NCBI RefSeq assembly: GCF_015277815.1
Contig: NZ_CP063813.1
Coordinates: 868,001 to 932,000, forward strand
Length of the DNA stretch: 64,000 nucleotides
Direction of reading: 5' to 3'
From: Microbacterium atlanticum
GTDB taxonomy: Bacteria > Actinomycetota > Actinomycetes > Actinomycetales > Microbacteriaceae
Shown here piece by piece: positions 1 through 8,616 of the stretch. The position numbers and the translations under genes were made by a program. The notes beneath the pieces were generated by a model, which did not search any database, had not been told where the DNA came from, and saw only the letters and a list, made by a program, of their open reading frames with translations. Every line of letters begins with the position of its first letter. Positions within the stretch are counted from its first letter, which is position 1.

Positions 1-1
1 C

Positions 2-1864
2 GACGACCCGGTCGCCGCCCGCTTCGACCCCGGGATCCCCGGTCGCGGCATCGCCAAGACGGGGCCCGGGCGTCTGGTGCCGTTCCAGTCCGCCTACGCG
101 GGCGGCTGGAGCACCGATGAAGCGCCGGCAGCCGACGTGAGCGTCGCCGAGCTGCGGTTCGGGTCGGTGCAGAGGTGGGAGCTCGACGACCAGGGCGAGG
201 CGACCGACGACACCGCCGACCCGGGGCCCAACGACCAGAAGCGCATCGTCGCGACGCTCGTGGCGGCCGCGGCGCAGGCGCGCATCCCGGCGCCCCGGCG
301 CCCGTGGCTCGACGACCTCGAGACCACCGTCGACATCCGGGCGCTCCGCGCCGGGCGGCCGGGGAGCATCCTGCTCGGCAAGCGCGACGTCCCCGAGCGG
401 CAGCTGCAGGAGCCGGTGTACTTCGAGCCCGACCGCGACGGCTCGCTCCTGGTCTACGGCACGAGCGGGTCGGGGAAGTCCACGGTGCTGCGCACCGCCG
501 CGATCTCCGCGGCGATGGGACGTCGCGCCGAGAACGTCGCGGTGTACGGGCTGGACTTCGGCGCGGGTGCGCTCAAGAGCCTCGAGGTGCTGCCCCACGT
601 CGGGTCGATCATCCCGGGCGACGACGCCGAGCGCGTCCAGCGCATCCTGCGGTCGCTCGGCGCCGTGCTCGACGACCGCGGCAAGCGGTTCTCGGCCGCC
701 AACGCGTCGAGCATCGCGGAGTACCGAGAGCTCACCGGTCGCGACGAGCCGCGCATCATCCTGCTGCTGGACGGGCTGCCGCAGTTCCGCGGCGAGTGGG
801 AGACGACCACCGCGCGGATGCCGTTCTACCAGGCGTTCATGCGCATCCTGGGCGAGGGGCGGCCCCTCGGCGTGCACGTCGTCGCGACCGCCGACCGCTC
901 GGGGTCGGTGCCCACCGCGGTCAGCTCCAACATCTCGCGCCGCGTGATCCTGCGGCTCGCCGACGAGAACGCGTACTCGCTGCTGAACGCGCCGAAGGAC
1001 GTGCTGGACGAGCGCTCGGCGCCCGGCCGCGCGATCATCGACGGATTCGAGACGCAGATCGCGGTCCTGGGCGGCACCCCCAATGTCGCCGAGCAGACCA
1101 AGCTGCTCGGGCAGTGGGCCGCCGAGCTGCGCGCGCTCGGCGCGCGCGAGGTCGACGAGATCGGGTCGCTCCCGACCCGCCTGGCCTGGTCGGCGCTGCC
1201 GGACCGGATCGGGGACCTCCCCGCGCTCGGCATCGCCGAGGACACCCTCGCGCCCCGCGAGGTCGATCCGGTCGGCACCTTCGTCGTCGCCGGGCCGCCG
1301 CTGGCGGGCAAGACCAACGCGATGAAGGCGCTGGTCACCGCGATGGTGCGCTTCGACCCGGGCGTGAGGCTCTTCCACTTCGGAGGCCGCCGGTCGCAGC
1401 TGAAGGAGTTCGCGCCGTGGATGCGCAGCGCCACGACGCCCGACGAGGCCAAGGAGCTCGCGACCGAGCTCGCCGAGCTCGTGGCCGACGAGTCCATCGA
1501 GACCCGTCTCATGATCGTGATCGAGGATGTGCCCCAGTTCGCCGACTCGCCCGCCGAGCGGCCGCTCAAGGCCCTGTTCCAGGCCGTCAACCGCAGCGAG
1601 CACTTCCTCATCGGCGACGCCGACGTCACGCAGGTGACCAGCGGGTTCGGGCTCGTGGGCGACTTCAAGGGCGGACGCAAGGGCATCATCCTCAAGCCCG
1701 ACGCCTTCGACGGCGACGCGGTGTTCAAGGTGCCCTTCCCGAAGGTCAAGCGGGCGGACTTCCCCGACGGGCGCGGCATCTTCGTGCAGGCGGGCCGCCA
1801 GGTGACGGTGCAGCTGCCGCTCGTGGAGGCATCCGCTCTCCCCGTAGCCGTGCCGCAGCACTGA
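2..1864 (+). CDS. eccC: EccC, type VII secretion FtsK/SpoIIIE ATPase (5' truncated by window edge)
   Basis: The reading frame is open from base 2, so the true start lies upstream; the in-frame GTG at 77 falls inside the conserved segment GRLVPFQSAYAGGW and is not a start. EccC is the hexameric membrane motor that drives export of WXG100 substrates. Two ATPase modules are visible. The first has Walker A YGTSGSGKST near base 460 and a Walker B-like IILLLDGLPQF whose second acidic residue is replaced by Gly. The second has GPPLAGKTN near base 1290 and IVIEDVPQF. This corresponds to the D2 and D3 domains; the transmembrane and D1 parts are outside the window. Degenerate D2/D3 modules are usual in this family, where D1 is the main catalytic unit and the last module binds the substrate signal. 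WXG100 genes follow directly. Confidence 0.93.
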   Translation, partial: DDPVAARFDPGIPGRGIAKTGPGRLVPFQSAYAGGWSTDEAPAADVSVAELRFGSVQRWELDDQGEATDDTADPGPNDQKRIVATLVAAAAQARIPAPRRPWLDDLETTVDIRALRAGRPGSILLGKRDVPERQLQEPVYFEPDRDGSLLVYGTSGSGKSTVLRTAAISAAMGRRAENVAVYGLDFGAGALKSLEVLPHVGSIIPGDDAERVQRILRSLGAVLDDRGKRFSAANASSIAEYRELTGRDEPRIILLLDGLPQFRGEWETTTARMPFYQAFMRILGEGRPLGVHVVATADRSGSVPTAVSSNISRRVILRLADENAYSLLNAPKDVLDERSAPGRAIIDGFETQIAVLGGTPNVAEQTKLLGQWAAELRALGAREVDEIGSLPTRLAWSALPDRIGDLPALGIAEDTLAPREVDPVGTFVVAGPPLAGKTNAMKALVTAMVRFDPGVRLFHFGGRRSQLKEFAPWMRSATTPDEAKELATELAELVADESIETRLMIVIEDVPQFADSPAERPLKALFQAVNRSEHFLIGDADVTQVTSGFGLVGDFKGGRKGIILKPDAFDGDAVFKVPFPKVKRADFPDGRGIFVQAGRQVTVQLPLVEASALPVAVPQH

Positions 1865-1901
1865 CGGGCGGCGACGGGGCAGGCGGGCGCGGGGTCATGC
1901 C

Positions 1902-1948
1902 ATGGGGAATGGTCCCCATCGCCCCCCGTCGATCGCGTCGGTTAGGTT
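1902..1948 (+). promoter_or_regulatory. Palindrome plus -10-like element upstream of first WXG100 gene
   Basis: An interrupted palindrome, ATGGGGAATGGTCCCCAT (1902-1919, 7-bp perfect arms), lies 23 bp before a -10-like TAGGTT (1943-1948). The same 18-mer with the same 23-bp spacing to TAGCGT lies before the second WXG100 gene. The palindrome sits just upstream of where a -35 would fall, as expected for a regulator site. The regulator is unknown. Confidence 0.6.
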
Positions 1949-1969
1949 TCTGATGTCCCGCCCGGGGTG

Positions 1970-2287
1970 GGTCGGGTTACCTGAGTGAGGGAGTTGACGA
2001 TGGCGGATTTCGGTGCCTCGTATGCGGAGATGGAGCAGGTGGCGTCGTCGCTGTCGCAGGCTCGCGATGACATCCAGGGTCAGCTGGACGCGCTGAAGAG
2101 CCAGGTGGACACGTTGCTGGGTGAGGACTTCAAGACGCAGCACGCGTCGGGGAAGTTCGGTGAGGGCTACTCCGAGCTGACGACGGGTCTGAAGGGTGCG
2201 GTGGACGGCATCAACGACATGTCCGAGGCGCTGCTGGGCATGATGCGCGCCATCCAGGACCTCGACCAGCAGCTCGCCGGCGGCTGA
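1970..2287 (+). repeat. 318-bp duplicated unit, copy 1 (leader + WXG100 gene)
   Basis: Bases 1970-2287 and 6019-6336 are identical except for one synonymous change (c at 2101, t at 6150). The duplication stops exactly at the stop codon and begins 30 bp before the start codon, so it covers the ribosome binding site and the gene. The copies are direct repeats 4049 bp apart. Confidence 0.95.
2000..2287 (+). CDS. WXG100 (ESAT-6-like) secreted protein, copy 1
   Basis: A 95-residue, all-helical small protein of the WXG100 family, the canonical substrate of the adjacent EccC machine. It starts [18 protein letters not shown] and has two predicted helices joined by a turn around residues 43-57 ([17 protein letters not shown]). 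The central Trp-X-Gly is absent; a Phe-Lys-Thr segment replaces it, as in some actinobacterial EsxA-like proteins. I chose ATG 2000 because AGGGAG lies 6 bases upstream; a GTG at 1985 in frame lacks such a site. It follows eccC by 135 bp with its own promoter-like block, and its product is identical to that of the copy at 6049. Confidence 0.9.
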   Translation: MADFGASYAEMEQVASSLSQARDDIQGQLDALKSQVDTLLGEDFKTQHASGKFGEGYSELTTGLKGAVDGINDMSEALLGMMRAIQDLDQQLAGG

Positions 2288-2299
2288 GCACAGGACTTC

Positions 2300-2329
2300 A
2301 CGCGTGGGGGACGCCCGTTCCCCACGCGT
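2300..2329 (+). terminator. Stem-loop after first WXG100 gene
   Basis: Perfect 10-bp arms ACGCGTGGGG and CCCCACGCGT with a 10-base loop, 12 bases after the stop codon. There is no real T-run, so it may be a partial terminator or an mRNA 3'-end stabiliser that keeps WXG100 output above that of the downstream genes. Confidence 0.6.
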
Positions 2330-2365
2330 CCTCTCGTTCGACCACGGCCTTGGGAGTGAACACAC

Positions 2366-2677
2366 GTGTCGGTGAAGATCTCATACGACGAGCTCGGTGC
2401 GCTGTACACCAACCTGCTCGCGACGCAGACGGAGTTCGAGTCGGCGTCCAAGCGGCGCAGCGACCTCAGCAGTGACATCGGGTCCCCGTACGGGCGCAGC
2501 GAGCTCCGCGACAAGACCGACGACTTCGAGGAGCGCTGGGACGACCGGCGCAACAAGCTGAACGAGGGGCTCAAGGCGGTCACCGAGCAGGCCAAGACCG
2601 TGCTGGAGGGCTTCGGCGACTTCGACACCCAGGTGGCCGCCGAGCTCGCGGCGCAGATGCAGGAAGTTGACGAGTGA
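2366..2677 (+). CDS. WXG100-like small helical protein, probable ESX partner
   Basis: A 103-residue, highly charged helical protein (starts MSVKISYDELGALYTNLL). The length, helix-turn-helix layout and position directly after a WXG100 gene suggest an EsxB-like partner or chaperone subunit for the next gene. A Trp occurs near residue 51 in FEERWDDRRNKL, but there is no clean W-X-G. It starts with GTG at 2366, with GGGAG about 9 bases upstream, and its stop overlaps the next gene's start, so the two are translationally coupled. In known families the partner of a large LXG/T7SS effector is often encoded immediately upstream, as here. The pairing is inferred; the fold class is fairly safe. Confidence 0.65.
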   Translation: MSVKISYDELGALYTNLLATQTEFESASKRRSDLSSDIGSPYGRSELRDKTDDFEERWDDRRNKLNEGLKAVTEQAKTVLEGFGDFDTQVAAELAAQMQEVDE

Positions 2678-3909
2678 TGTCGATCCATCAATCCCCCAAG
2701 GGACGCCCGGTCGAGGTCGTGGCCGGAAACGGCGACGACGTCCGTGAGCGCGGGCAGCAGATCGTCAACCTCGGCGCGGCGATGTCGGATGCGGAGTCGC
2801 TGCTCACACGGCTCGTCGACGACGGTGCCGACATGGAGGGCAAGGCGGTCGACAGGCTGCGCGAGCTGAGCGCCGAGGTGAACGTCGAGCTGGGCCGTGC
2901 GGCGGAGCTGTACCAGGCGGTCGGTCCCTTCGTCCGCGACTACGGCTCGGAGCTGGCCGCGGTCAAGGCGCTGATGAAGGTCACCGTGCCCGATGCCGAC
3001 ACCTACTGGCTCAAGTACCAGCAGGCGCTCAGCGAGTGGCAGAGCGCGCAGATGGCACCGGTGCCGTACCCGGACGGGGCCGATGACGACACGGATGCCC
3101 GCACCGAGGCGGAGCGCACGCACGCCGACGCCGTCGATGCCGCGGAGGGCGACAAGGACGCCGCGTACCTCCTGTGGAAGGGCGCGGCCGACGACTTCGA
3201 CGACCAGTACGACCGCTGGGAGACGGCGTTCGACGCCGCCGTCGAGGGCGTGCGGTCCTCGAATGCCAACGCGATCAAGGACGGCTGGCGCGACAACCTC
3301 GACGGATTCGTCGACTTCGCGCTGGACGTGCTCGCGGTCGCCGGCGTGGTGCTCGCCGTGCTGGCGATGGTGGTCGGCGGCCCCATCGTCGCCCTGCTGG
3401 CCCTCGCCGTGGGCGTTCTGACACTCGCGGGAACGCTCTGGCAGTACTCCCGCGGTGATGCCGCGCTCTGGGAGGTGGGACTGGCCGTCCTGGGCGTGCT
3501 GCCGTTCGGCGCCTTCGGCGAGTTCGCCAGCGGCGGTTTCGGGGCCGGCATGCGAGCGTGGGCGGGTCTCCCCGCCGGGGGTCTCTCGTTCGGCGACGAC
3601 GCGGCCCGATGGGGGCTGAGCTTCGCATCGCGCAGCCCCGGTCAGTGGATCTCGAACATGCGCTCGCTCGGACCCGAGGCCGGCTACGTCGTCAACTCGT
3701 TCGACGAGATCCTGAGCACCGTGATGACCGGACAGGACCCGTTCATGTGGGAGGTCGTCGGCGCCCTCGGGACGACCGGCGAGCAGCTGACGTACGCCTT
3801 CAGCGGCGTCGGCGCGCACTACAACAACATCGCCGCGTTCGTGGGCGGGCTGCAGGGCACCGCGGAGCTGGTGACCGGGCTCGACCGCATCGCGTACCCG
3901 ACGTGGTGA
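2674..3909 (+). CDS. Putative large type VII secreted protein with central hydrophobic region
   Basis: A protein of about 410 residues. Residues 1-200 are mostly helical and resemble the N-terminal T7SS targeting region found on large actinobacterial T7SS proteins (VVAGNGDDVRERGQQIVNL, then repeated helix heptads). Residues about 217-285 hold two to three hydrophobic stretches (VLAVAGVVLAVLAMVVGG). The last 120 residues contain no toxin motif I recognise. The start is GTG 2674 or ATG 2677; both overlap the TGA of the upstream small protein, and AGGAAG at 2661-2666 serves either. Coupling to a WXG100-like partner and location inside an ESX locus support export or membrane insertion through EccC. 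A nuclease or NADase-type effector activity is not visible. Confidence 0.6.
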   Translation: MMSIHQSPKGRPVEVVAGNGDDVRERGQQIVNLGAAMSDAESLLTRLVDDGADMEGKAVDRLRELSAEVNVELGRAAELYQAVGPFVRDYGSELAAVKALMKVTVPDADTYWLKYQQALSEWQSAQMAPVPYPDGADDDTDARTEAERTHADAVDAAEGDKDAAYLLWKGAADDFDDQYDRWETAFDAAVEGVRSSNANAIKDGWRDNLDGFVDFALDVLAVAGVVLAVLAMVVGGPIVALLALAVGVLTLAGTLWQYSRGDAALWEVGLAVLGVLPFGAFGEFASGGFGAGMRAWAGLPAGGLSFGDDAARWGLSFASRSPGQWISNMRSLGPEAGYVVNSFDEILSTVMTGQDPFMWEVVGALGTTGEQLTYAFSGVGAHYNNIAAFVGGLQGTAELVTGLDRIAYPTW

Positions 3910-3937
3910 CGCGATCGGCTGTGGCAGGGTGGAGCGG

Positions 3938-4555
3938 GTGAGTTCACTGCGCGAACAGCTCGCCGGCGGGCGCCCCGGGATCCCCGAGTTCCGGATGAGC
4001 CTGCCCGAGGGCTGGACCCTGTACGACACCTCGGGTGCGACCGAGCGGGCCCTGCTCGACCGGGCGAAGGCGCGGCTGCGCGAGGCGCACCGCCCCGACG
4101 TGTACGCGGCGCTGGAGACCCACGTCACCGGAGCGCTCGGCGCCGCCCGGCGGCAGGGCGCGTTCATGATGATCATGGCGGGCGAGCAGGCGCCGCAGTG
4201 GTCAACCGTGCCGATCAGCGTGCTCGGCACGATCACCGAGGGCGCACCCGGCGTGTCGCTGGACGCCATGGTCGCCGACGCCGTCGAGCGGCGGGGTGCT
4301 CGCGCGCTCGAGGGGAGCCGGCAGTTCCTCCGCTGGACCGACCGGCGCACCGTCGAGCTGTCGGGCGAGTCCGCCGGCGCCTACACGGTCGTCTACCTCA
4401 CGCCCCTGCCGGGCTCGCGCCGGACCAAGGCGCTGCAGCTGACCGCCACCCTGGTGCACCCGAACGACGTCGATCCCGACGAGGACCCGTACATGAAGAG
4501 CTGGCTCTCGCTGCTGGACGCCCACGTGCTGACGTTCGCCTGGACCGGCCGATGA
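3938..4555 (+). CDS. Conserved protein of unknown function in ESX locus
   Basis: About 205 residues, no signal peptide and no membrane segment, alternating alpha and beta character (LPEGWTLYDTSGATERALLDRAK near the start). I do not recognise a family. GTG 3938 is preferred over GTG 3929 because AGGGTGGAG lies just before it. The stop overlaps the next start (ATGA). Soluble alpha/beta proteins of this size accompany many actinobacterial type VII loci, so a chaperone or accessory role is possible, but nothing in the sequence proves it. Confidence 0.5.
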   Translation: MSSLREQLAGGRPGIPEFRMSLPEGWTLYDTSGATERALLDRAKARLREAHRPDVYAALETHVTGALGAARRQGAFMMIMAGEQAPQWSTVPISVLGTITEGAPGVSLDAMVADAVERRGARALEGSRQFLRWTDRRTVELSGESAGAYTVVYLTPLPGSRRTKALQLTATLVHPNDVDPDEDPYMKSWLSLLDAHVLTFAWTGR

Positions 4556-5166
4556 CCCGCGTGGACTTCGGCTTCGACGCCGCGACCGCGATCCCGCTTC
4601 CCGGCCCGGATCTCGGCGCGGGCGACGTCCAGGCGTGGGCCGCCGACGCGGCGGCGCGGATGGCCGCGCTCCACGCCTTCCCCTCGCGCGAGACCGAGGT
4701 GCTCGCCCGGGCGCTCGCGCGGGCGCAGCGGTCGGCGGCATCCGACCCCGCCACCAGCCTGCTGGTCTTCGAGCCGGCCACGTGGTCGTGGGCGCCGCTG
4801 CGGCTGACGCTGGCGGAATGGGAGCCGGATGCCGCGGAGCAGCGGCGCTACCTCTGGCCCGAGTCGGTGCTCGCACCGCGGATCCGCCCCGCGCGGTCGA
4901 CCGGGCTCGGCGAGGGCTGCTCGGTGACGCTGCTCGACGAGGACGGTCGCGGCGCGGTGCGCTGGCTCTTCATGACGACCGGCGCCGCGCTCTTCGCCGT
5001 GCTGGGTCCGCTCGCCCCGGCGGCGGTCGCCCTGTCGGCGCCGCGCGTGGAGGACCTGCTGGACACGGTGCGGATCGACGGGGCGATCTGGTCGCCGTCC
5101 GCCCTGCTCGACGTCGGCGCGCTCATGCGCTCGGCCGAGGACGCGGAAGGACTGTGGCGGGTATGA
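4552..5166 (+). CDS. Unknown soluble protein in ESX locus
   Basis: 204 residues starting MTRVDFGFDAATAIPLPGP. ATG 4552 overlaps the upstream stop (ATGA) and the gene's own stop overlaps the next ATG, so three genes form one coupled unit. One mildly hydrophobic stretch (ALFAVLGPLAPAAVAL, near residue 147) is too weak to call a membrane helix. The length and alpha/beta make-up resemble the preceding gene, so the two could be diverged paralogues or partners. No motif is recognised. Confidence 0.5.
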   Translation: MTRVDFGFDAATAIPLPGPDLGAGDVQAWAADAAARMAALHAFPSRETEVLARALARAQRSAASDPATSLLVFEPATWSWAPLRLTLAEWEPDAAEQRRYLWPESVLAPRIRPARSTGLGEGCSVTLLDEDGRGAVRWLFMTTGAALFAVLGPLAPAAVALSAPRVEDLLDTVRIDGAIWSPSALLDVGALMRSAEDAEGLWRV

Positions 5167-5948
5167 CCGACGCCCCCGCGACGGCATACGCCCGCACCGC
5201 CCAGACGTGGACGCCGCTGGACTGGTGGAAGCTCGAGGCCCGCGCGCTGCACCACGTGCCCGCCGCGCGCCGCGCGCTGGCCTTCTTCGCGCCGCCGGCT
5301 GCGTGGAAGGATCTCGCCAAGAACACCGCGCCCGCGTGGGGATGCCTGCTCACGCTGTCGCACATCGCCAGCTTCACGCTGCCGATCGTCGCGCTGCTCG
5401 TCCTGCTCCCGTGGCTCTTCGACCGCGACGGGAGCGCGCTCGTGGGCCTTGCCGGCGTGCTGGCCGGCATCGCCGCGCTCCTCGGCGGCAACGGCATCGC
5501 GACCGAGATCCGGGAATCGCTCGGCACCGAGCCGGGCATCCAGCGGCTGCTGGGACTGCTGCACCTCGCCCCGTCCGGGATCGGCACGCTCGTCGCGGCG
5601 CTCGCCATCGCGCAGGGCGCCGCCGACGGACCGCTGGGGATCGTCGGCCTCGTGGCCGACGTCGTCGTCGGGGCGCTGCATCTCGTGCTGTTCCGCGGTC
5701 CGGCGCACACCGGCACGGATCGATGGCGCCGCAACATCACGACGCTCGAGAAGGCCGTCGAGCAGATGCCTCCCGACGAGCGTGCCCGCATCTACGCCGA
5801 CCTCCAGGGGGCGCTCGCCGTGCTCGCCCAGCGGGACCTCATCGGCGAACGCGACCTCGTGCGGGCGAGGGATGCGCGGATCGGGCTGCTGGGCATCACG
5901 ATGGCACCTCGCGAGGACCTCACGCCGCGAGGCGGGCGAGCCGCCTGA
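5163..5948 (+). CDS. Polytopic membrane protein of unknown function in ESX locus
   Basis: 261 residues. After a soluble N-terminal part of about 55 residues there are about four hydrophobic helices: LSHIASFTLPIVALLVLLPW, ALVGLAGVLAGIAALLGG, SGIGTLVAALAIA and IVGLVADVVVGALHLVLF. A charged C-terminal domain of about 85 residues follows. ATG 5163 overlaps the upstream stop. It could be a membrane accessory of the secretion system or an immunity-type protein for the putative effector at 2674, but neither is shown. It is the last gene before the second WXG100 promoter. Confidence 0.55.
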   Translation: MTDAPATAYARTAQTWTPLDWWKLEARALHHVPAARRALAFFAPPAAWKDLAKNTAPAWGCLLTLSHIASFTLPIVALLVLLPWLFDRDGSALVGLAGVLAGIAALLGGNGIATEIRESLGTEPGIQRLLGLLHLAPSGIGTLVAALAIAQGAADGPLGIVGLVADVVVGALHLVLFRGPAHTGTDRWRRNITTLEKAVEQMPPDERARIYADLQGALAVLAQRDLIGERDLVRARDARIGLLGITMAPREDLTPRGGRAA

Positions 5949-5954
5949 GCGCGG

Positions 5955-6001
5955 ATGGGGAATGGTCCCCATGGGCCGGCGGCGCCGACCCGGGTTAGCG
6001 T
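5955..6001 (+). promoter_or_regulatory. Palindrome plus -10-like element upstream of second WXG100 gene
   Basis: The same 18-mer ATGGGGAATGGTCCCCAT (5955-5972) as at 1902, followed after 23 bp by TAGCGT (5996-6001). Bases between this block and the duplicated unit (6019 on) differ from the first copy, so the palindrome and its spacing are conserved where neighbouring bases are not. Confidence 0.6.
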
Positions 6002-6018
6002 GGAGGCATCGGCCGGCC

Positions 6019-6336
6019 GGTCGGGTTACCTGAGTGAGGGAGTTGACGATGGCGGATTTCGGTGCCTCGTATGCGGAGATGGAGCAGGTGGCGTCGTCGC
6101 TGTCGCAGGCTCGCGATGACATCCAGGGTCAGCTGGACGCGCTGAAGAGTCAGGTGGACACGTTGCTGGGTGAGGACTTCAAGACGCAGCACGCGTCGGG
6201 GAAGTTCGGTGAGGGCTACTCCGAGCTGACGACGGGTCTGAAGGGTGCGGTGGACGGCATCAACGACATGTCCGAGGCGCTGCTGGGCATGATGCGCGCC
6301 ATCCAGGACCTCGACCAGCAGCTCGCCGGCGGCTGA
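6019..6336 (+). repeat. 318-bp duplicated unit, copy 2
   Basis: Direct repeat of 1970-2287 with one synonymous difference (t at 6150). The near-perfect identity indicates recent duplication or ongoing gene conversion. Confidence 0.95.
6049..6336 (+). CDS. WXG100 (ESAT-6-like) secreted protein, copy 2
   Basis: Encodes exactly the same 95 residues as the gene at 2000, with the same ribosome binding site and ATG choice. It has its own palindrome/-10 block upstream and a strong hairpin downstream, so it is a monocistronic unit closing the ESX locus. Keeping two identical copies would raise substrate dosage or allow separate regulation. The identical promoter palindrome argues that both answer to the same regulator. 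Confidence 0.9.
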   Translation: MADFGASYAEMEQVASSLSQARDDIQGQLDALKSQVDTLLGEDFKTQHASGKFGEGYSELTTGLKGAVDGINDMSEALLGMMRAIQDLDQQLAGG

Positions 6337-6349
6337 ACCGAAGGCCCCA

Positions 6350-6395
6350 GGCGGCCGGTCGCCGTCCCGCCTCACGGCGGGCGCGACCGGCCGCC
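6350..6395 (+). terminator. Strong nested hairpin terminator
   Basis: 13-bp perfect arms (6350-6362 and 6383-6395, GGCGGCCGGTCGC/GCGACCGGCCGCC) enclose a second 6-bp hairpin (CCCGCC/GGCGGG). A short GTCGTTT follows. It ends the second WXG100 transcript. Confidence 0.75.
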
Positions 6396-6494
6396 CCGTC
6401 GTTTGCGGCCCCAGCCCGCCGACCGTCCGCACACCGTCACCGTCGTGTCCGATTTCCGCGAGCCGACGTCGGGGGAGCGTGTCAGGCTAGGGGC

Positions 6495-8039
6495 ATGAGC
6501 CTGGTCATGACCTTCGACGAGAGGTATCGCGCCATCGACTCGCGCGATGCCCGGTTCGACGGCCAGTTCGTCACGGCCGTCCGCTCGACCGGCATCTACT
6601 GCCGCCCCAGCTGCCCCGCGCGCACGCCGAAGGCCTCCAACGTCACCTTCTACCCGACCAGCGCCGCCGCGCACGAGGCCGGCTACCGGGCGTGCAAGCG
6701 GTGCCTCCCCGAGGCGGCGCCCGGATCGCCGCAGTGGAACCTCCGCGGCGACACCGCCGGCCGGGCGATGCGACTGATCGCCGACGGTGTCGTCGAGCGG
6801 GAGGGCGTGCCCGGTCTCGCGCGGCGGCTCGGCTACTCGCCGCGGCACCTGACGCGCCTGCTCACCGCCGAGCTCGGAGCCGGGCCGCTGGCGCTCAGCC
6901 GCGCGCATCGCGCGCAGACCGCGCGCATGCTGCTCGTCGGCACCGAGCTGCCCGCTGCCGACGTCGCTTTCTCGTCGGGGTTCGCCAGCATCCGCCAGTT
7001 CAACGACACCGTGCGCGAGGTGTTCGGCATGGCGCCGCTCGAGCTTCGCGCACGCCGTCGGCCGTCGCGGGCGGCCGGCGCTCTCGAGCAGGCGATCCCC
7101 GGGGCGATCGACCTCGTGCTGCCGCATCGGGGTCCGCTCGACGCGGCCGGCCTGTTCGCGTGGATGGCCGCGCGCGCGGTCGCCGGCGCCGAGGTCGGCA
7201 CCGGCACCTCGTTCGCGCGCACCGTGCGTCTGCCGCACGGCCCTGCGTGGTTCGAGCTGCGCGTCGACGGCGACGGGCGCGTGCGGCTGCGCGCCCGCCT
7301 GGCGAACCTCGCCGATCTCTCCCCCCTGGTCACGCGCGCGCGACGGCTGTTCGACCTCGACGCCGATCCCATCGCCGTCGACGAGGCGCTCGGCGGCCAC
7401 GACGAGCTCGGGCCGCTCGTCGCAGCGCTTCCCGGCATCCGCGTGCCCGGGGCGGCCGACCCGCACGAGATGCTCATCCGGGCGATGGTGGGCCAGCAGA
7501 TCACGGTGGCCGCCGCGCGCACCGCCCTGACGCAGCTCACGGCGCAGCTGGGCGATGACGTCGACGGGTTCGAGGGCACGTCGAAGCTGTTCCCCACGAT
7601 GGCGGTCATCGCCGAGCGAGGGCACGAGGTGCTGCGCGGGCCCGCCGCCCGCATCCGCGCGATCACCGGAGCGGCGGCGGCCCTCGCCGACGGCTCCCTC
7701 CCGCTCACCACCGGCGACGACGCAGCCGAGCAGCGGGGCGCCCTGCTGGCCATGCCGGGCATCGGACCGTGGACGGCGGACTACGTGCGCATGCGCGTGC
7801 TCGCCGACCCCGATGTGTTCCTGCCGGGCGACGTCGCCGTCCGCGCCGGCGCCGCCGCGGTGGGGCTTCCCGCCGAGCTGCGCGCCCTCGCGGCCTGGGC
7901 CGCCCGCGCCGCACCGTGGCGCAGCTACCTCACCGCCCACCTGTGGCGCGCCGTCCCGCCGAAGGTGCCGGCGCGGCGCCGGGCCGCGGCATCCGTCACC
8001 ACCGACCCGACCGTCCCGACCACCGGAGGCACGCCATGA
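6495..8039 (+). CDS. Ada-type methyl sensor fused to AlkA 3-methyladenine DNA glycosylase
   Basis: 514 residues in three parts. Residues 1-80 form the Ada zinc domain with the four cysteines C36, C40, C67 and C70 (GIYCRPSC and CKRC), where the first is the methyl-phosphotriester acceptor. Residues about 95-185 are an AraC-type helix-turn-helix. Residues about 195-490 are the AlkA-like helix-hairpin-helix glycosylase, with [15 protein letters not shown] and the catalytic Asp in LPGDVAV. The protein would sense alkylated DNA, activate transcription and excise alkylated bases. This AdaA-AlkA architecture is common in actinobacteria. The stop overlaps the methyltransferase start, so the repair genes form an operon. 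Confidence 0.93.
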   Translation: MSLVMTFDERYRAIDSRDARFDGQFVTAVRSTGIYCRPSCPARTPKASNVTFYPTSAAAHEAGYRACKRCLPEAAPGSPQWNLRGDTAGRAMRLIADGVVEREGVPGLARRLGYSPRHLTRLLTAELGAGPLALSRAHRAQTARMLLVGTELPAADVAFSSGFASIRQFNDTVREVFGMAPLELRARRRPSRAAGALEQAIPGAIDLVLPHRGPLDAAGLFAWMAARAVAGAEVGTGTSFARTVRLPHGPAWFELRVDGDGRVRLRARLANLADLSPLVTRARRLFDLDADPIAVDEALGGHDELGPLVAALPGIRVPGAADPHEMLIRAMVGQQITVAAARTALTQLTAQLGDDVDGFEGTSKLFPTMAVIAERGHEVLRGPAARIRAITGAAAALADGSLPLTTGDDAAEQRGALLAMPGIGPWTADYVRMRVLADPDVFLPGDVAVRAGAAAVGLPAELRALAAWAARAAPWRSYLTAHLWRAVPPKVPARRRAAASVTTDPTVPTTGGTP

Positions 8040-8548
8040 CCACCGCGACCATCCAGACCCTCGACACCCCGGACGGCCCCTTCACCATCCTCGCCGACGA
8101 CGAGGGGCGCGTGCTCGCGTCGGGGTGGACGGCCGCGACCGGCCGGATCCTCGAGCGACTGCGGGCGGCGGATCGGCCGTCGACGGTGCGGGAGGGCGAG
8201 ACGGATGCCGCCGCCGCCGTCGCGGCCTACTATGACGGCTACCTCGCGGCGATCGACGCGATCCCCGTCGCCCAGCACGGCACGACCATGCAGCTGACCG
8301 GGTGGGCGGCGCTGCGCCGCATCGCACCGGGGGAGCCGCTGACCTACAGCGAGTTCGCCGTTCAGCTGGGGTCGCCTCACGCGGTGCGCGCGGCGGCATC
8401 GATCTGCGCGCGCAACGCGCCGGCGCTCTTCGTGCCGTGCCATCGGGTGCTGCGCACCGGGGGAGCGCTCGGCGGGTTCGCGTGGGGGCTCGACGTCAAG
8501 CGGCGGCTGCTCGACCGCGAGGCCGGAGTCCCTGCCCTGGTCGCCTGA
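8036..8548 (+). CDS. ogt: Methylated-DNA-[protein]-cysteine S-methyltransferase
   Basis: 170 residues; removes methyl groups from O6-methylguanine onto its own cysteine. The active site is PCHRV at residues 134-138 (Cys135), preceded by the DNA-binding helix region ([20 protein letters not shown]). ATG 8036 overlaps the stop of the Ada-AlkA gene (ATGA), which fixes the start. Together they give direct reversal and base excision of alkylation damage, probably induced by the methylated Ada domain. Confidence 0.94.
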   Translation: MTTATIQTLDTPDGPFTILADDEGRVLASGWTAATGRILERLRAADRPSTVREGETDAAAAVAAYYDGYLAAIDAIPVAQHGTTMQLTGWAALRRIAPGEPLTYSEFAVQLGSPHAVRAAASICARNAPALFVPCHRVLRTGGALGGFAWGLDVKRRLLDREAGVPALVA

Positions 8549-8584
8549 CCCCGGGGCCAACCGGGCTGGGGACCGGAAAAGCTG

Positions 8585-8612
8585 TTGCGTTCAGGCTTCT
8601 CTCAGGTATACG
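8585..8612 (+). promoter_or_regulatory. Sigma-70-type promoter of the ABC exporter leader
   Basis: TTGCGT (8585-8590), 16-bp spacer, TATACG (8607-8612). The predicted start, about 7 bases on, coincides with the 5' edge of the long stem-loop at 8617. Confidence 0.6.
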
Positions 8613-8616
8613 CTGG

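Noticed and set aside
1970..6336. WXG100 duplication as an assembly artefact
   Set aside because: Flanking sequence differs on both sides, and the copies differ at one base, so both are real loci.
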